Program-made: the position numbers and the translations under genes
Shown here: positions 1 through 7,752 of the stretch, piece by piece
How positions within the stretch are numbered: the stretch's first letter is position 1
How the letters are laid out: the number at the start of each line of letters is the position of its first letter
Notes under the pieces: generated by a model
Database searches by the model: none
What the model was told of the DNA's origin: nothing
The model's input: the letters and a program-made list of their open reading frames with translations, nothing else
Assembly: GCA_029884515.1 (NCBI GenBank)
Contig: JAOUHR010000017.1
Coordinates: forward strand, 1 to 13,577
Source: Gemmatimonadota bacterium
GTDB lineage: Bacteria > Gemmatimonadota > Gemmatimonadetes > Gemmatimonadales > Gemmatimonadaceae
Length of the DNA stretch: 13,577 bases
Direction: 5' to 3'

Positions 1-1
1 C

Positions 2-355
2 GCCGCCGAACGGGTGAGCGGGCCTACGATGACGCGGCTCGTGCACGGCCTGGAGAAGGCCGCGTGGATACATCGCACGCCAGCGGTGCAGGATGGGCGG
101 GCCTCGCTCCTCACCGCGACACCCAAGGCAATGCGTCTGCTACTCGACGGGCGGAAACGTCGACTGCTCGCGCTCTCGCGCGGGCTGCCGGCGGAGGGCA
201 CGGCGGAGTACAAGACGCTCGCAAGAGCCATCGGACCGCTCGAGGCCGTGGTCGCGTCGCTCGCACGCACGGCGTCGGCGGGGAGCAGGAAACGGCTGGC
301 GCGCCGTGCGGTCGGTCGCTCGGGTCGCCGCAGGTTCGACGCGGCGACCGCCTGA
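2..355 (+). CDS. MarR-family transcriptional regulator, C-terminal part (5' end outside window)
   Basis: The open frame runs in from the window edge (first whole codon at 2) and stops with TGA at 353-355. The visible part starts inside the recognition helix of a winged helix (VSGPTMTRLVHGLEKAAWIHR region) and continues through the wing with QDGRAS, which sits where MarR proteins usually have DRR. It then gives a long dimerisation-helix region (LTATPKAMRLLLDGRKRRLLALS). The last 25 or so residues form an Arg-rich tail that is not part of the usual fold. A GTG at 14 could be called as a start, but it lies in the middle of the DNA-binding domain, so the true start is upstream. MarR proteins bind DNA as dimers and usually repress a neighbouring gene or their own. 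The next gene (exported peptidase) starts 132 bases downstream on the same strand; whether it is a target cannot be judged. Family call is good; ligand unknown. Confidence 0.8.
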   Translation, partial: AAERVSGPTMTRLVHGLEKAAWIHRTPAVQDGRASLLTATPKAMRLLLDGRKRRLLALSRGLPAEGTAEYKTLARAIGPLEAVVASLARTASAGSRKRLARRAVGRSGRRRFDAATA

Positions 356-487
356 GTCGCGAGGCGGTCCTGAGGATCGCAGCGGTGCGGTGGCCGCAGC
401 CTGGAGGCACTCCGAACGCGTCAACCCGGACACACAACGATGCGTAGCTTCCTTTGAGTTCCCCACCGTCAACTCGGACCCTGTCAC

Positions 488-2527
488 ATGCGTGCCTCAA
501 CGGCCCTCCTCCTCTCCGCCGCGGTCCTCCCCATCGTGGCCGCCGCCCAGTCACCCACGCGCGCCATCCGCCGCGATATCCCGCTCACGAACACGATCCG
601 ACGCGCGCTCGCCGCCGGCACGCGCGACTCCACGGGGCGCCCCGGAAAGAACTACTGGCAGACGCAGGTGGACTACACGATCCACGCCCGCCTCGACGTC
701 CCCGCGATGCGCATCACCGGCCGCGAGACCGTGACGATCCACAACAACAGCGACTCGGCGATGCGCACGATCCAGCTGCGCCTCGACCAGAACCTCTTCG
801 CGGCGAACGTGCCGAAGGCCGAGTCGGTGCCGGAGATCACCGACGGCATGGTCGTCACGCGCCTCGCCTTCAACGGCGAAGCGGTGGACCTGAACCCGCC
901 GCCGCAGCGACGCCAGTTCGGGCAGGGCGGAGCGCCGCAGACCGTTACGCTCGCCGCGACAGGCATTGGCACGACCACCGCCCGCATCACCCTGCCGACA
1001 CCCATCGCGCCACACGGCACCGCGACCCTCGAAGCCGAATGGAACTTCAAGGCGCCCAAGTCGGACAACGGACGTGGCCTGCGGATGGGCTCGTGGGGCG
1101 ACAGTCTCGTGCAGGTGGCCGAGTGGTATCCGCGCGTGGCGGTGTACGACGACCTGCGCGGCTGGGACACCGACCCGTACCTGGGCCCGTCGGAGTTCTA
1201 CAACAACTTCGGCCACTTCGACGTGACGATCGATGTGCCGGCCGGGTGGATCGTCGGCGCGACTGGGCTGCTGCAGAACCCCCAAGAGGTGCTCACGCCC
1301 ACGGCGCGCGAGCGACTGTCGCACGCGCTCGAATCGGATAGCGTGCGGCCCGTCGTGACGGCGGCGGAGCGAGGACCGGGCAGGTCGACGGTGGATGGCC
1401 AACGACTCAGTTGGCACTACATCGCCGACTTCGTGAATGACTTCGCCTGGTCGAGTTCCGATCGGTTCGTGTGGGATGTCACGCGCGCGACCATCCCGGG
1501 CAAGGGTGCGATCCCCGTCAGCCTGCTCTATGTGCCGAGTCACGCGGCGCAGTATGCGCAGGCAGGGCCGCTCGCGCGGCATGCACTCGAGTTCTACTCG
1601 AAGCTCTGGATGCCGTACGTCTTCCCGCAGCTCACGCTCACGGACGGACCGGACACCGGCATGGAGTTCCCGATGTTCATCGGGTCGGCCAGCGGCGCCG
1701 CGGACCACGAGACGGGACACCAGTGGTGGCCGATGATGGTCGGCACGAATGAGACGTGGTACGGCTTCATGGACGAGGGCTTCAATCAGTACATGAACTC
1801 GCTCTCGGCGTCGGACCGGAACGGACAGCCGGCGAATCTCGACGGACTCGGCCAGGCCTACGGACGCACGAGCGGCTCCGAGACCGAGGCGCCGCTCATG
1901 TGGGACGCCAACTACGGCGGCCCGATGTACAGCTTCCAGGCGTACTCGAAGGCACCGCTGATGCTCTCGATGCTCGGCGGGATCGTGGGCGACACCGCCG
2001 TCTGGCGGGCACACAGCGAGTACGCGAAGGCGTGGCTCTTCAGGCACCCGTCGCCGTGGGACTACGCGAACTTCATGAGTTCCGCGCTCAAGCGTGACCT
2101 CGGCTGGTTCTGGTACTACTGGCTCTTCACCACCGAGTCGGTGGAGGGCTCCATCGCGTCGGTGAAGAGCGCCGCCGGCCGGACGACGGTGACCGTGCGG
2201 CAGGACGGCCAGATGCCGTCGCCGGTCGTGCTACGCGTGACCTTCGCGCCCACGGGCGCGGCCATCCGGTCCATGAAGAACGCGGTGATGACCGACAGCG
2301 CCACAGCCGTGGTGACCTGGCCGGTGGATGTCTGGTTCAGCGGCAACCGCACCTTCGATGCGGTGCTCGCGTTCGGGCCACGCCCCATCGAGAAGATCCA
2401 ACTCGATCCGAACTGCCGTTTCCCCGATCGTGACGCGACCGACAACGTATGGCCGCGGCAGCCCCCCGCTGCCGTGGCCGCGCCAGCGCCGGCATTCGGC
2501 GGTCGCGGAGGGACGCGCTGCGAGTAG
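488..2527 (+). CDS. Exported M1-family zinc metallopeptidase (aminopeptidase N-like)
   Basis: The 679-residue product begins with a signal peptide (hydrophobic LLLSAAVLPIVAAA, likely cut before Gln at about residue 21), so it should act outside the cytoplasm. An N-terminal beta-rich domain of M1 type fills about residues 50-280. The catalytic domain has the exopeptidase motif G-M-E-F-P at 391-395 (family GxMEN) and the zinc site HETGH at 407-411, followed after exactly 18 residues by Glu430, giving HExxH-X18-E. Glu408 is the expected catalytic base. Tyr486 in an AYSKAP context fits the position of the transition-state Tyr (YxKG in relatives). The C-terminal helical domain of classical aminopeptidase N is absent or very short. 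The protein ends in a Pro/Ala/Gly-rich tail (GGRGGTRCE). M1 enzymes usually release N-terminal amino acids from peptides, so peptide scavenging is likely. The ATG at 488 fits the signal peptide, but no clear Shine-Dalgarno sequence precedes it. The following minus-strand gene converges on it with 78 bases between. Confidence 0.9.
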   Translation: MRASTALLLSAAVLPIVAAAQSPTRAIRRDIPLTNTIRRALAAGTRDSTGRPGKNYWQTQVDYTIHARLDVPAMRITGRETVTIHNNSDSAMRTIQLRLDQNLFAANVPKAESVPEITDGMVVTRLAFNGEAVDLNPPPQRRQFGQGGAPQTVTLAATGIGTTTARITLPTPIAPHGTATLEAEWNFKAPKSDNGRGLRMGSWGDSLVQVAEWYPRVAVYDDLRGWDTDPYLGPSEFYNNFGHFDVTIDVPAGWIVGATGLLQNPQEVLTPTARERLSHALESDSVRPVVTAAERGPGRSTVDGQRLSWHYIADFVNDFAWSSSDRFVWDVTRATIPGKGAIPVSLLYVPSHAAQYAQAGPLARHALEFYSKLWMPYVFPQLTLTDGPDTGMEFPMFIGSASGAADHETGHQWWPMMVGTNETWYGFMDEGFNQYMNSLSASDRNGQPANLDGLGQAYGRTSGSETEAPLMWDANYGGPMYSFQAYSKAPLMLSMLGGIVGDTAVWRAHSEYAKAWLFRHPSPWDYANFMSSALKRDLGWFWYYWLFTTESVEGSIASVKSAAGRTTVTVRQDGQMPSPVVLRVTFAPTGAAIRSMKNAVMTDSATAVVTWPVDVWFSGNRTFDAVLAFGPRPIEKIQLDPNCRFPDRDATDNVWPRQPPAAVAAPAPAFGGRGGTRCE

Positions 2528-2605
2528 GACGCGCGGCGTGAGAGTGCCTGCGCGGTGAATTCGCGGTGCGGGTCGGGCCGGGTCGGTCCAGCGGTGTGAG
2601 TCCCT

Positions 2606-3649
2606 TCACCCCGCGACGATCGCGGCCCCGCGCTCGCCTAGGATCCGCACGGCATCGCCGAGTCGCGCGAACCGCTCGTCCGTCGTGAGCCCCTTCCGGT
2701 ACCGCGCGAGGATCTGCTGCGCGATCACCGCGATCTTGAACACGCCGAACGCCTCATAGAACGTGCGCGGCCGCATCGCGCGCCCCGCGCGCTCGAGGTA
2801 CCGCTCCCACAGCCGCGCGCGCGTGAGGTTGCCCGGCAGCGCCGTGATGCCGAGCCCGAGCGCGCGGAACGCCGGGTCATCCCCGGCTTCCACCCAATAG
2901 CCAAGCGACGTGCCCACGTCGAGCAATGGGTCGCCGAGCGTCGCCATCTCCCAGTCGAGCACGGCGACGATGCGCCAGGGCTGCGCAGGGTCGAGCACGA
3001 GGTTGTCGTACTTGTAGTCGTTGTGCACGAGGCAGGCGCCCGACTCGCCCGGCTGGTTCGCGTCGAGCCAGGCGGCGAGCGCTTCGATCGTTGGCACGTC
3101 GTCGGTGCGTGACGCGGTCCAGCGCGTGGTCCACCCCTCCACCTGCCGTGCCACGTACCCCATCGGCTTCCCCAGTCCGCCGATCACGGGATCGGCCGGC
3201 GTCGCGCCATGGATCGCGACGAGCGTGTCCACGAACGCCTCGCCGAGCCGCGCGAAGGTCTCGGCGTCGAAACCTCCCGGCGCCTTCGCTCCGCGCAGGA
3301 TCAGGCCCTTCACGCGCTGCATGACATAGAAGGGCGCGCCGATCACCGACGCATCCTCGCAGGTGGCGATCGCGCGGGGGGCCGGCGTGCCGCGCAACTC
3401 GAGCACCGAGAGGATCCGCGCCTCGCGCGGCATGTCGTGCGCGCGCCCGGGTGCGACGCCCACCGGCGGGCGCCGGAGCACGGCCTCACCCTTCGTGGTG
3501 GTGAGCAGGTAGGTAAGGTTCGAGAAGCCGCCGGGGAACTGCGCGACCTCCTTCGCCACGCCGAGCTGCGGCGCGGCCTCGGCGAGCCACTTGTTGAGCG
3601 CCGGAAGCGGCAACTCCTCCCCGCTCCGTACCGGGCGCGTGTCGCTCAC
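2606..3649 (-). CDS. Phosphotransferase (APH/choline-kinase fold), ACAD10/11-type kinase
   Basis: The 347-residue protein belongs to the aminoglycoside-phosphotransferase-like kinase family. Visible parts are a Gly-rich ATP loop (PGGFSN, 39-44) and a strand with VLRRPP (58-62), where Arg stands at or near the usual ATP-binding Lys. The catalytic loop is HNDYKYDN (209-216; Asp211 the expected base, Asn216 a metal ligand), and the metal-binding DWE is at 232-234 (DFG equivalent). VLRRPPxG and HNDYKYDN are typical of the kinase half of ACAD10/ACAD11 rather than of antibiotic-resistance enzymes. It starts with GTG, and that GTG overlaps the TGA of the acyl-CoA dehydrogenase gene by 4 bases (GTGA, 3646-3649), so translation is probably coupled. 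Given its partner, the likely substrate is a hydroxyacyl-CoA (4-hydroxyacyl-CoA to 4-phosphoacyl-CoA). That comes from knowledge of ACAD10/11 and the Pseudomonas lva pathway and is inference here. It is the last gene of its operon. Confidence 0.88.
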   Translation of the reverse strand: MSDTRPVRSGEELPLPALNKWLAEAAPQLGVAKEVAQFPGGFSNLTYLLTTTKGEAVLRRPPVGVAPGRAHDMPREARILSVLELRGTPAPRAIATCEDASVIGAPFYVMQRVKGLILRGAKAPGGFDAETFARLGEAFVDTLVAIHGATPADPVIGGLGKPMGYVARQVEGWTTRWTASRTDDVPTIEALAAWLDANQPGESGACLVHNDYKYDNLVLDPAQPWRIVAVLDWEMATLGDPLLDVGTSLGYWVEAGDDPAFRALGLGITALPGNLTRARLWERYLERAGRAMRPRTFYEAFGVFKIAVIAQQILARYRKGLTTDERFARLGDAVRILGERGAAIVAG

Positions 3650-4833
3650 CGCTTCTCTCGCGTCATCCCCGCCCTCTCGAGGATGCGGCGCGCCACGGCG
3701 CTCTTGTGCACCTCATCCGGACCGTCGTAGATGCGCGCCCCACGCTCGTGCCGGTACCAGTACGCGAGCGGCGTCGCGTCGGTCATCCCCATCGCGCCGT
3801 GCACCTGGATCGCGCGGTCGAGCACGCGCTGCAACACTCCGGCGACGTGGAACTTGATGAGCGAGACGCCGTCGCGTGCGGCCTTTGTTCCGTCGCGCTC
3901 GATCTGCGCGGCCACGTGCAGCACGAGGAGACGGGACGCGTCGATCTCGGCGCGGCACTCGGCGATCCAGTGCTGTACCGCCTGCTGGCGGCCGAGCGGC
4001 TCGCCGGGCGCGAGTTCGCGGGTCGCGGCGCGCGTGACCATCAACCGGAAGGCGCGCTCGCAGATCCCGATCCACCGCATGCAATGGTGGATCCGCCCCG
4101 GGCCGAGCCGCTCCTGTGCGAGCGCGAATCCTTCGCCCTCGGTACCCAGGCGATTCGAGACGGGGACGCGCACGGCGGTGAAGCGGAGCTCCCCATGGCT
4201 CGCGTACCCCGACCCTGGCTCACCCATGACGGAGATGTTGCGCTCGAGCGTGAGGCCCGGCGCGTCCATGGGCACGATGATCTGGCTCGCCCGCCTGTGC
4301 GGCGGCGCGTCGGGCGCGGTCACCGCCATCACGATCGTGAACGCCGCGCCATCCGCCGACGAGGCGAACCACTTGTGCCCCGTGATCACGTAGTCGTCGC
4401 CCTCGCGCACCGCGCGCGTGTCCATCCAGACGGGGTTGGAGCCGGCGAACTCCGGCTCCGTCATGGCGAAGCAGCTGCGCACCTCGCCGCGCGCGAGCGG
4501 CGCGAACCAGCGCATCTTCTGCTCCGCGGTTCCGTGCGAGAGCAGCAACTCCTGGTTGCCGATGTCGGGCGCGTTGCAGTTGAAGAGGTAGTGCCCCACC
4601 GGACTCTCGCCGAGCACGGCACTGACCTCCGCGAACTCGGTGAGCGTGAGGCCCAGACCTCCTTCCGCCATCGGCAAGTGGGGTGCCCAGAGGCCGAGCC
4701 GCTTCACCTCGTCGCGGAGCGCGCGCAGTTCGGGCAGCATCTCCTTGAATGGCCGCGAGAGGTACCGCGGCTCGAGCGGGATCGCCTTCGTCTCGATGAA
4801 GGCGCGGACGCGACCGGCGAGCTCCGAGCTCAT
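3646..4833 (-). CDS. Acyl-CoA dehydrogenase, ACAD10/11-like
   Basis: The 395-residue flavoenzyme has the usual length and order: N-terminal helical domain (1-120), beta domain with the flavin motif CFAMTEPEFAGSNP (121-134), and C-terminal helical domain with QVHGAMGMTD (343-352). The catalytic loop reads RIYDGPDEVHKS (367-378). At the position of the general-base Glu of medium-chain dehydrogenase (YEGT) this protein has Asp370, and DGPDEVH is the form found in the ACAD10/ACAD11 group. Those enzymes are tied to 4-hydroxy (4-phospho) acyl-CoA breakdown as well as to longer or branched acyl-CoAs. The ATG at 4831-4833 is chosen because it gives the family N-terminus and overlaps the SDR stop as ATGA. 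The frame stays open further upstream, but there it only shadows the SDR gene. Product is cytoplasmic and should pass electrons to ETF. Chain length of the substrate cannot be read from sequence. Confidence 0.92.
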   Translation of the reverse strand: MSSELAGRVRAFIETKAIPLEPRYLSRPFKEMLPELRALRDEVKRLGLWAPHLPMAEGGLGLTLTEFAEVSAVLGESPVGHYLFNCNAPDIGNQELLLSHGTAEQKMRWFAPLARGEVRSCFAMTEPEFAGSNPVWMDTRAVREGDDYVITGHKWFASSADGAAFTIVMAVTAPDAPPHRRASQIIVPMDAPGLTLERNISVMGEPGSGYASHGELRFTAVRVPVSNRLGTEGEGFALAQERLGPGRIHHCMRWIGICERAFRLMVTRAATRELAPGEPLGRQQAVQHWIAECRAEIDASRLLVLHVAAQIERDGTKAARDGVSLIKFHVAGVLQRVLDRAIQVHGAMGMTDATPLAYWYRHERGARIYDGPDEVHKSAVARRILERAGMTREKR

Positions 4834-5753
4834 CTGCTTGATCCCGCGCCGCGCGGGGCGCCCGCCTGTTTGGCGGCACTTCCACGGTCCGCCTTCGTCG
4901 CCCCGCGCGCCGACGCCTCGAGCGCCCCCCACTGCTCCTCGGTGAGCGACCCCATCCAGGAGAACTGCCCCCCGCCCTTCAGCTTCTCGCCACCATCGAT
5001 CGTGATGCAATCGCCATTGATGTACGCGCCCGCGTCGGAGAGGAGGAAGGCCGCGAGGTTCGCCAGCTCGATCGGCTCGCCGGCGCGTCGCACCGGGATA
5101 CGGTCGATCGCCGACTCCATCAACGAAGGATCGGGAAGCAGTCGGTCCCACGCGCCCTTGGTGGGGAACGGCCCCGGCGCGATCGCGTTGCAGGTGATGC
5201 CCCGCGGCCCCCACTCCACCGCGAGCGAACGCGTCATCGCGAGCACGCCGGCCTTCGCCGCCGCCGAGGGCACCACGTACGCCGAACCACCCTCTGCGTA
5301 CGTTGTCACGATCGAGAGCACGCGTCCGCCACGACCATCGGCGAGCCACCGCTTGCCGAGGGCGAGCGTGCAGTAGAAGGAGCCGTGGAGCACGATGCCG
5401 AGCACCGAATCCACCGCACGATGCGAGAGCTTCTCCGTCGGGGCGGCGATATTGCCGGCGGCGTTGTTGACGAGCGCGTCCACGCCACCGAAGTGTGTCC
5501 ACACGGCGTCGACCATCCGGTCGACCGCCTCGGGGTCGCGCACGTCGCACGCGATCGGGAACACGTCGCCGCCGGACGCGGCCATCATCTCGTCCGCCGC
5601 CGCACGAAGCACGGGTTCCCGCCGCGAGGCGATCGCGACCTTCGCCCCCAGCTCGAGGAACCGCTCCCCCATCGCACGGCCGAGCCCCGTGCCACCCCCG
5701 GTGATGAGGATGACGCGATCCTGCAGCAGGTCGGGCGCGAACACGGAAGTCAT
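4830..5753 (-). CDS. SDR-family 2,4-dienoyl-CoA reductase-like oxidoreductase
   Basis: The 307-residue protein has the Rossmann NAD(P) motif TGGGTGLG (18-25), a likely NADP-favouring SRR after the second strand (43-45), CDV at 69-71 and NNAAGN (96-101). The usual SDR YxxxK is not present: Lys167 is preceded four residues earlier by Ser163 (VPSAAAK). A Tyr (152, in TTYAEGGS) lies 15 residues before the Lys. This is exactly the arrangement of mitochondrial/peroxisomal 2,4-dienoyl-CoA reductase (Tyr199, Ser210, Lys214 in human DECR1), so I call that subfamily rather than a generic SDR. It would reduce 2,4-dienoyl-CoA esters from unsaturated fatty acids with NADPH. In this operon a role on a related acyl-CoA is possible. 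The ATG at 5753 is preceded by AAGGA at good spacing (CAAGGACCC-ATG). It is the first gene of a three-gene overlapped operon. The last 45 residues are a less conserved, Ala/Gly-rich tail. Confidence 0.88.
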   Translation of the reverse strand: MTSVFAPDLLQDRVILITGGGTGLGRAMGERFLELGAKVAIASRREPVLRAAADEMMAASGGDVFPIACDVRDPEAVDRMVDAVWTHFGGVDALVNNAAGNIAAPTEKLSHRAVDSVLGIVLHGSFYCTLALGKRWLADGRGGRVLSIVTTYAEGGSAYVVPSAAAKAGVLAMTRSLAVEWGPRGITCNAIAPGPFPTKGAWDRLLPDPSLMESAIDRIPVRRAGEPIELANLAAFLLSDAGAYINGDCITIDGGEKLKGGGQFSWMGSLTEEQWGALEASARGATKADRGSAAKQAGAPRGAGSSR

Positions 5754-5811
5754 GGGTCCTTGAGTGCGGAGAGGTGCGGCGTGCGGCGGAGGGAGCGGAG
5801 TGGCACAGCGA

Positions 5812-7695
5812 TCAGGGACGAACGGTCTGGATCTCCACACGCGATGGCGCTGCAGGCGTCCGCCAGATCGAGTGGGTCTGTGCAACGTAATCCGACGCCT
5901 TCGCCTTGAAGATGTTCTCCACCCAGGTCTGTGGGTTGCGGTCGATGATCGGGAACCAGGTGCTCTGCACCTGCACCATGATCCGGTGGCCCTTGAGGAA
6001 GCGGTAGCTCTGCGTGTGCAGGTCGATCGTGAAGGGCGTGATCCGGTTCGGGACGAGCGGCACGGGCTTCTCGAATGATTCCCGGAACCGGCCGCGGAAG
6101 ACGTCGTTCGCGACCATCAGCTCGTAGCCGCCGAGCGTGTGGTCGGGCGCGACCTCCTCGGGATAGACGTCGATGAGCTTCACGATCCAGTCCGCGTCGC
6201 GTCCCGTGGTGCTTGCGAAGAGCTTGGCGGTGATGTCCCCCGCAACCACCACGTCCTCGGTGAGCACGTCGGTCGAGTAGGTGAGCACGTCGGGCCGGCC
6301 GTCCACGAAGCGCTGGTCCTGCAACAACCAGGTGCGCCACTTCGATCCCTTCGGGAAGTACGTCGGCTCGATCGGGCGGCGGCGGTAGGGCACCGGCTTG
6401 GCCGGGTCGCTCACGTAGCGGTCCACACCAGCGCTGTCACGCGCGGCCGGCGGCTCGAACGAGAGGCGCCCGTCCGCGCGGAAGTAGAGCGCCTTGATCT
6501 CGGCCTCGGCCGGCGGCCACGCCGTGAACGTGCGCCACCTGTTGCTCCCCGATTCGAATACGGTCGCCTCGGCCGGCTTGAAGTCGCCGAGGTCCTTCAG
6601 GTAGTGCGCGAAGAAGGGCGCCTGGATCCTCTGCCGGTAGTACTCGCCGGTGGGAGAGCCGAAGTCGATCGCGTCGATCGTCTGGCCGGGGCCGTTGCTC
6701 CATCCGCCGTGCCACCAGGGCCCGACCACGAGCGCGTTCTGGTCCCGCGTGTCGTGCGTCTCGAGCGCGCGGTAGATCGTGATGGGCCCGTAGAAGTCCT
6801 CCTGGTCCCACCACCCGGCGACGTTGAGCGTCGGCACGGTGACGCGCGTGAGGTAGGGCTTCATCGCCTGGCGCTGCCAGAAGGCGTCGTAGTTGGGATG
6901 TTCCGTGAAGTCCGTCCACGTCGGCAGCGTGCGGTCCTTCAGGTAGCGCGCCTGCACGTTGGAGAGCGGCCCCAGCGCGAGGTACCAGTCGTACGTGTCG
7001 TACTTGTCGAAGGTGAAGTTCGAGTTCTCCTTGCTCGCTTCGGTGAGGAACGCGTACTCGAACCCGTAGCTCAGGCGGAATGCGCCGTTGTGGTGGAAGT
7101 CGTCGCCGATGAACATGTCGGCGGGCGACGCCTGCGGGCTCACCGCCTTGAGCGCGGGGTGCGGATCGAGCATCCCCATCGCCGCGGTCCACCCGTCGTA
7201 CGAGACGCCGAGCATCCCCACGCGCCCGTTGTTCCTCGGCACGTTGCGAAGGAGCCAGTCGATGGTGTCGTAGGTGTCGGTGCTCTCGTCGATCGCATTG
7301 CGGGGGCCGTCCTGCAGCCGCGGCGGCCGCTGCATCACGAAGGTGCCACCCGACTTGTAGCGCCCGCGGATGTCCTGGAACACGAAGATGTAGCCGTCCT
7401 CGGCCAGTTCCTTGTAGCTCCCGGCGAGCCGGCCCCCGGCGGCGCCCACACCATACGGCGTGCGCTGGAGGAGGAATGGGAGCGGCTCCGCGGCGTTGAT
7501 GGGCGCGAAGATCTCGAGGTGGAGCAGCACGCCGTCGCGCATCGGGACGTCGAAGGTGCTCTGCGCGTAGTCCGTTCGCGCGAAGCGCTGCTGCGCCGGC
7601 AGTACGGCGGAGCCCAGGGCGCCGATGATGAGAGCGAGGAGCAGTGGTCTCGCCGCACGGAACTGCCGCGCGGCGCGGATCGGACGACCGGTCAC
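5812..7695 (-). CDS. Exported CocE/NonD-type hydrolase (X-Pro dipeptidyl-peptidase S15 family)
   Basis: The 627-residue protein opens with Arg-rich residues and a hydrophobic stretch (LLLALIIGALGSAVLPA, 18-34), a signal peptide probably cut before Gln35. The alpha/beta-hydrolase core shows RTPYG (78-82, Tyr81 at the oxyanion position of cocaine esterase) and GVSYDGW with nucleophile Ser165. It also shows GWWDQED (294-300, acid probably Asp297) and GPWWHGG (325-331, His329), which completes the triad. The C-terminal part (about 400-627) is the jelly-roll domain of this family and includes the typical KGHRIMVQVQSTWFP segment. Members cleave esters, amides, cephalosporin side chains or X-Pro dipeptides, so the substrate is open. 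It starts with GTG at 7693-7695, and the only ribosome-site candidate is a weak GGTGAG. A strong hairpin ends 13 bases before the start. The SDR operon begins 58 bases downstream on the same strand; sharing of a transcript is possible but unproven. Confidence 0.9.
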   Translation of the reverse strand: MTGRPIRAARQFRAARPLLLALIIGALGSAVLPAQQRFARTDYAQSTFDVPMRDGVLLHLEIFAPINAAEPLPFLLQRTPYGVGAAGGRLAGSYKELAEDGYIFVFQDIRGRYKSGGTFVMQRPPRLQDGPRNAIDESTDTYDTIDWLLRNVPRNNGRVGMLGVSYDGWTAAMGMLDPHPALKAVSPQASPADMFIGDDFHHNGAFRLSYGFEYAFLTEASKENSNFTFDKYDTYDWYLALGPLSNVQARYLKDRTLPTWTDFTEHPNYDAFWQRQAMKPYLTRVTVPTLNVAGWWDQEDFYGPITIYRALETHDTRDQNALVVGPWWHGGWSNGPGQTIDAIDFGSPTGEYYRQRIQAPFFAHYLKDLGDFKPAEATVFESGSNRWRTFTAWPPAEAEIKALYFRADGRLSFEPPAARDSAGVDRYVSDPAKPVPYRRRPIEPTYFPKGSKWRTWLLQDQRFVDGRPDVLTYSTDVLTEDVVVAGDITAKLFASTTGRDADWIVKLIDVYPEEVAPDHTLGGYELMVANDVFRGRFRESFEKPVPLVPNRITPFTIDLHTQSYRFLKGHRIMVQVQSTWFPIIDRNPQTWVENIFKAKASDYVAQTHSIWRTPAAPSRVEIQTVRP

Positions 7696-7708
7696 GGAAA
7701 CTCACCGA

Positions 7709-7740
7709 GGGAGGGAGGTTCGAAGTTGAACCTCCCTCCC
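7709..7740 (-). terminator. Perfect 13-bp hairpin between yceI and the CocE-type hydrolase gene
   Basis: The arms 7709-7721 (GGGAGGGAGGTTC) and 7728-7740 are exact reverse complements with a 6-base loop. The hairpin begins 12 bases after the yceI stop codon and ends 13 bases before the GTG of the next gene on the same strand. No run of T follows it on the minus strand (TCGGTGAGTTTCC), so it is not a textbook intrinsic terminator. It could end or attenuate the yceI transcript, stabilise its 3' end, or shield the following weak ribosome site. Confidence 0.6.
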
Positions 7741-7752
7741 AAGGGTGTCCAG

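Noticed and set aside
456..475. GAGTT-N10-AACTC symmetry just upstream of the M1 peptidase gene as an operator for the upstream MarR protein
   Set aside because: Five-base arms with a 10-base gap, no second copy and no promoter boxes nearby; not enough to support a site.
551..2047. A 498-codon minus-strand open frame inside the M1 peptidase gene
   Set aside because: It is antisense to a gene with complete catalytic motifs, and its Arg/His/Val-rich translation shows no domain.
2593..2612. GGTGTGA / TCACCCC imperfect hairpin over the stop codon of the kinase gene, possibly a terminator
   Set aside because: The stem is only 7 bp with one mismatch, no T-run follows, and it overlaps coding sequence. 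It is too weak to call in GC-rich DNA.
2606..3649. Reading the phosphotransferase as an aminoglycoside-resistance gene
   Set aside because: The VLRRPPxG and HNDYKYDN motifs and translational coupling to an acyl-CoA dehydrogenase fit the ACAD10/11 kinase group instead.
3706..5376. A 556-codon plus-strand open frame opposite the acyl-CoA dehydrogenase and SDR genes
   Set aside because: It is a shadow of two overlapping genes whose motifs are clear on the minus strand.
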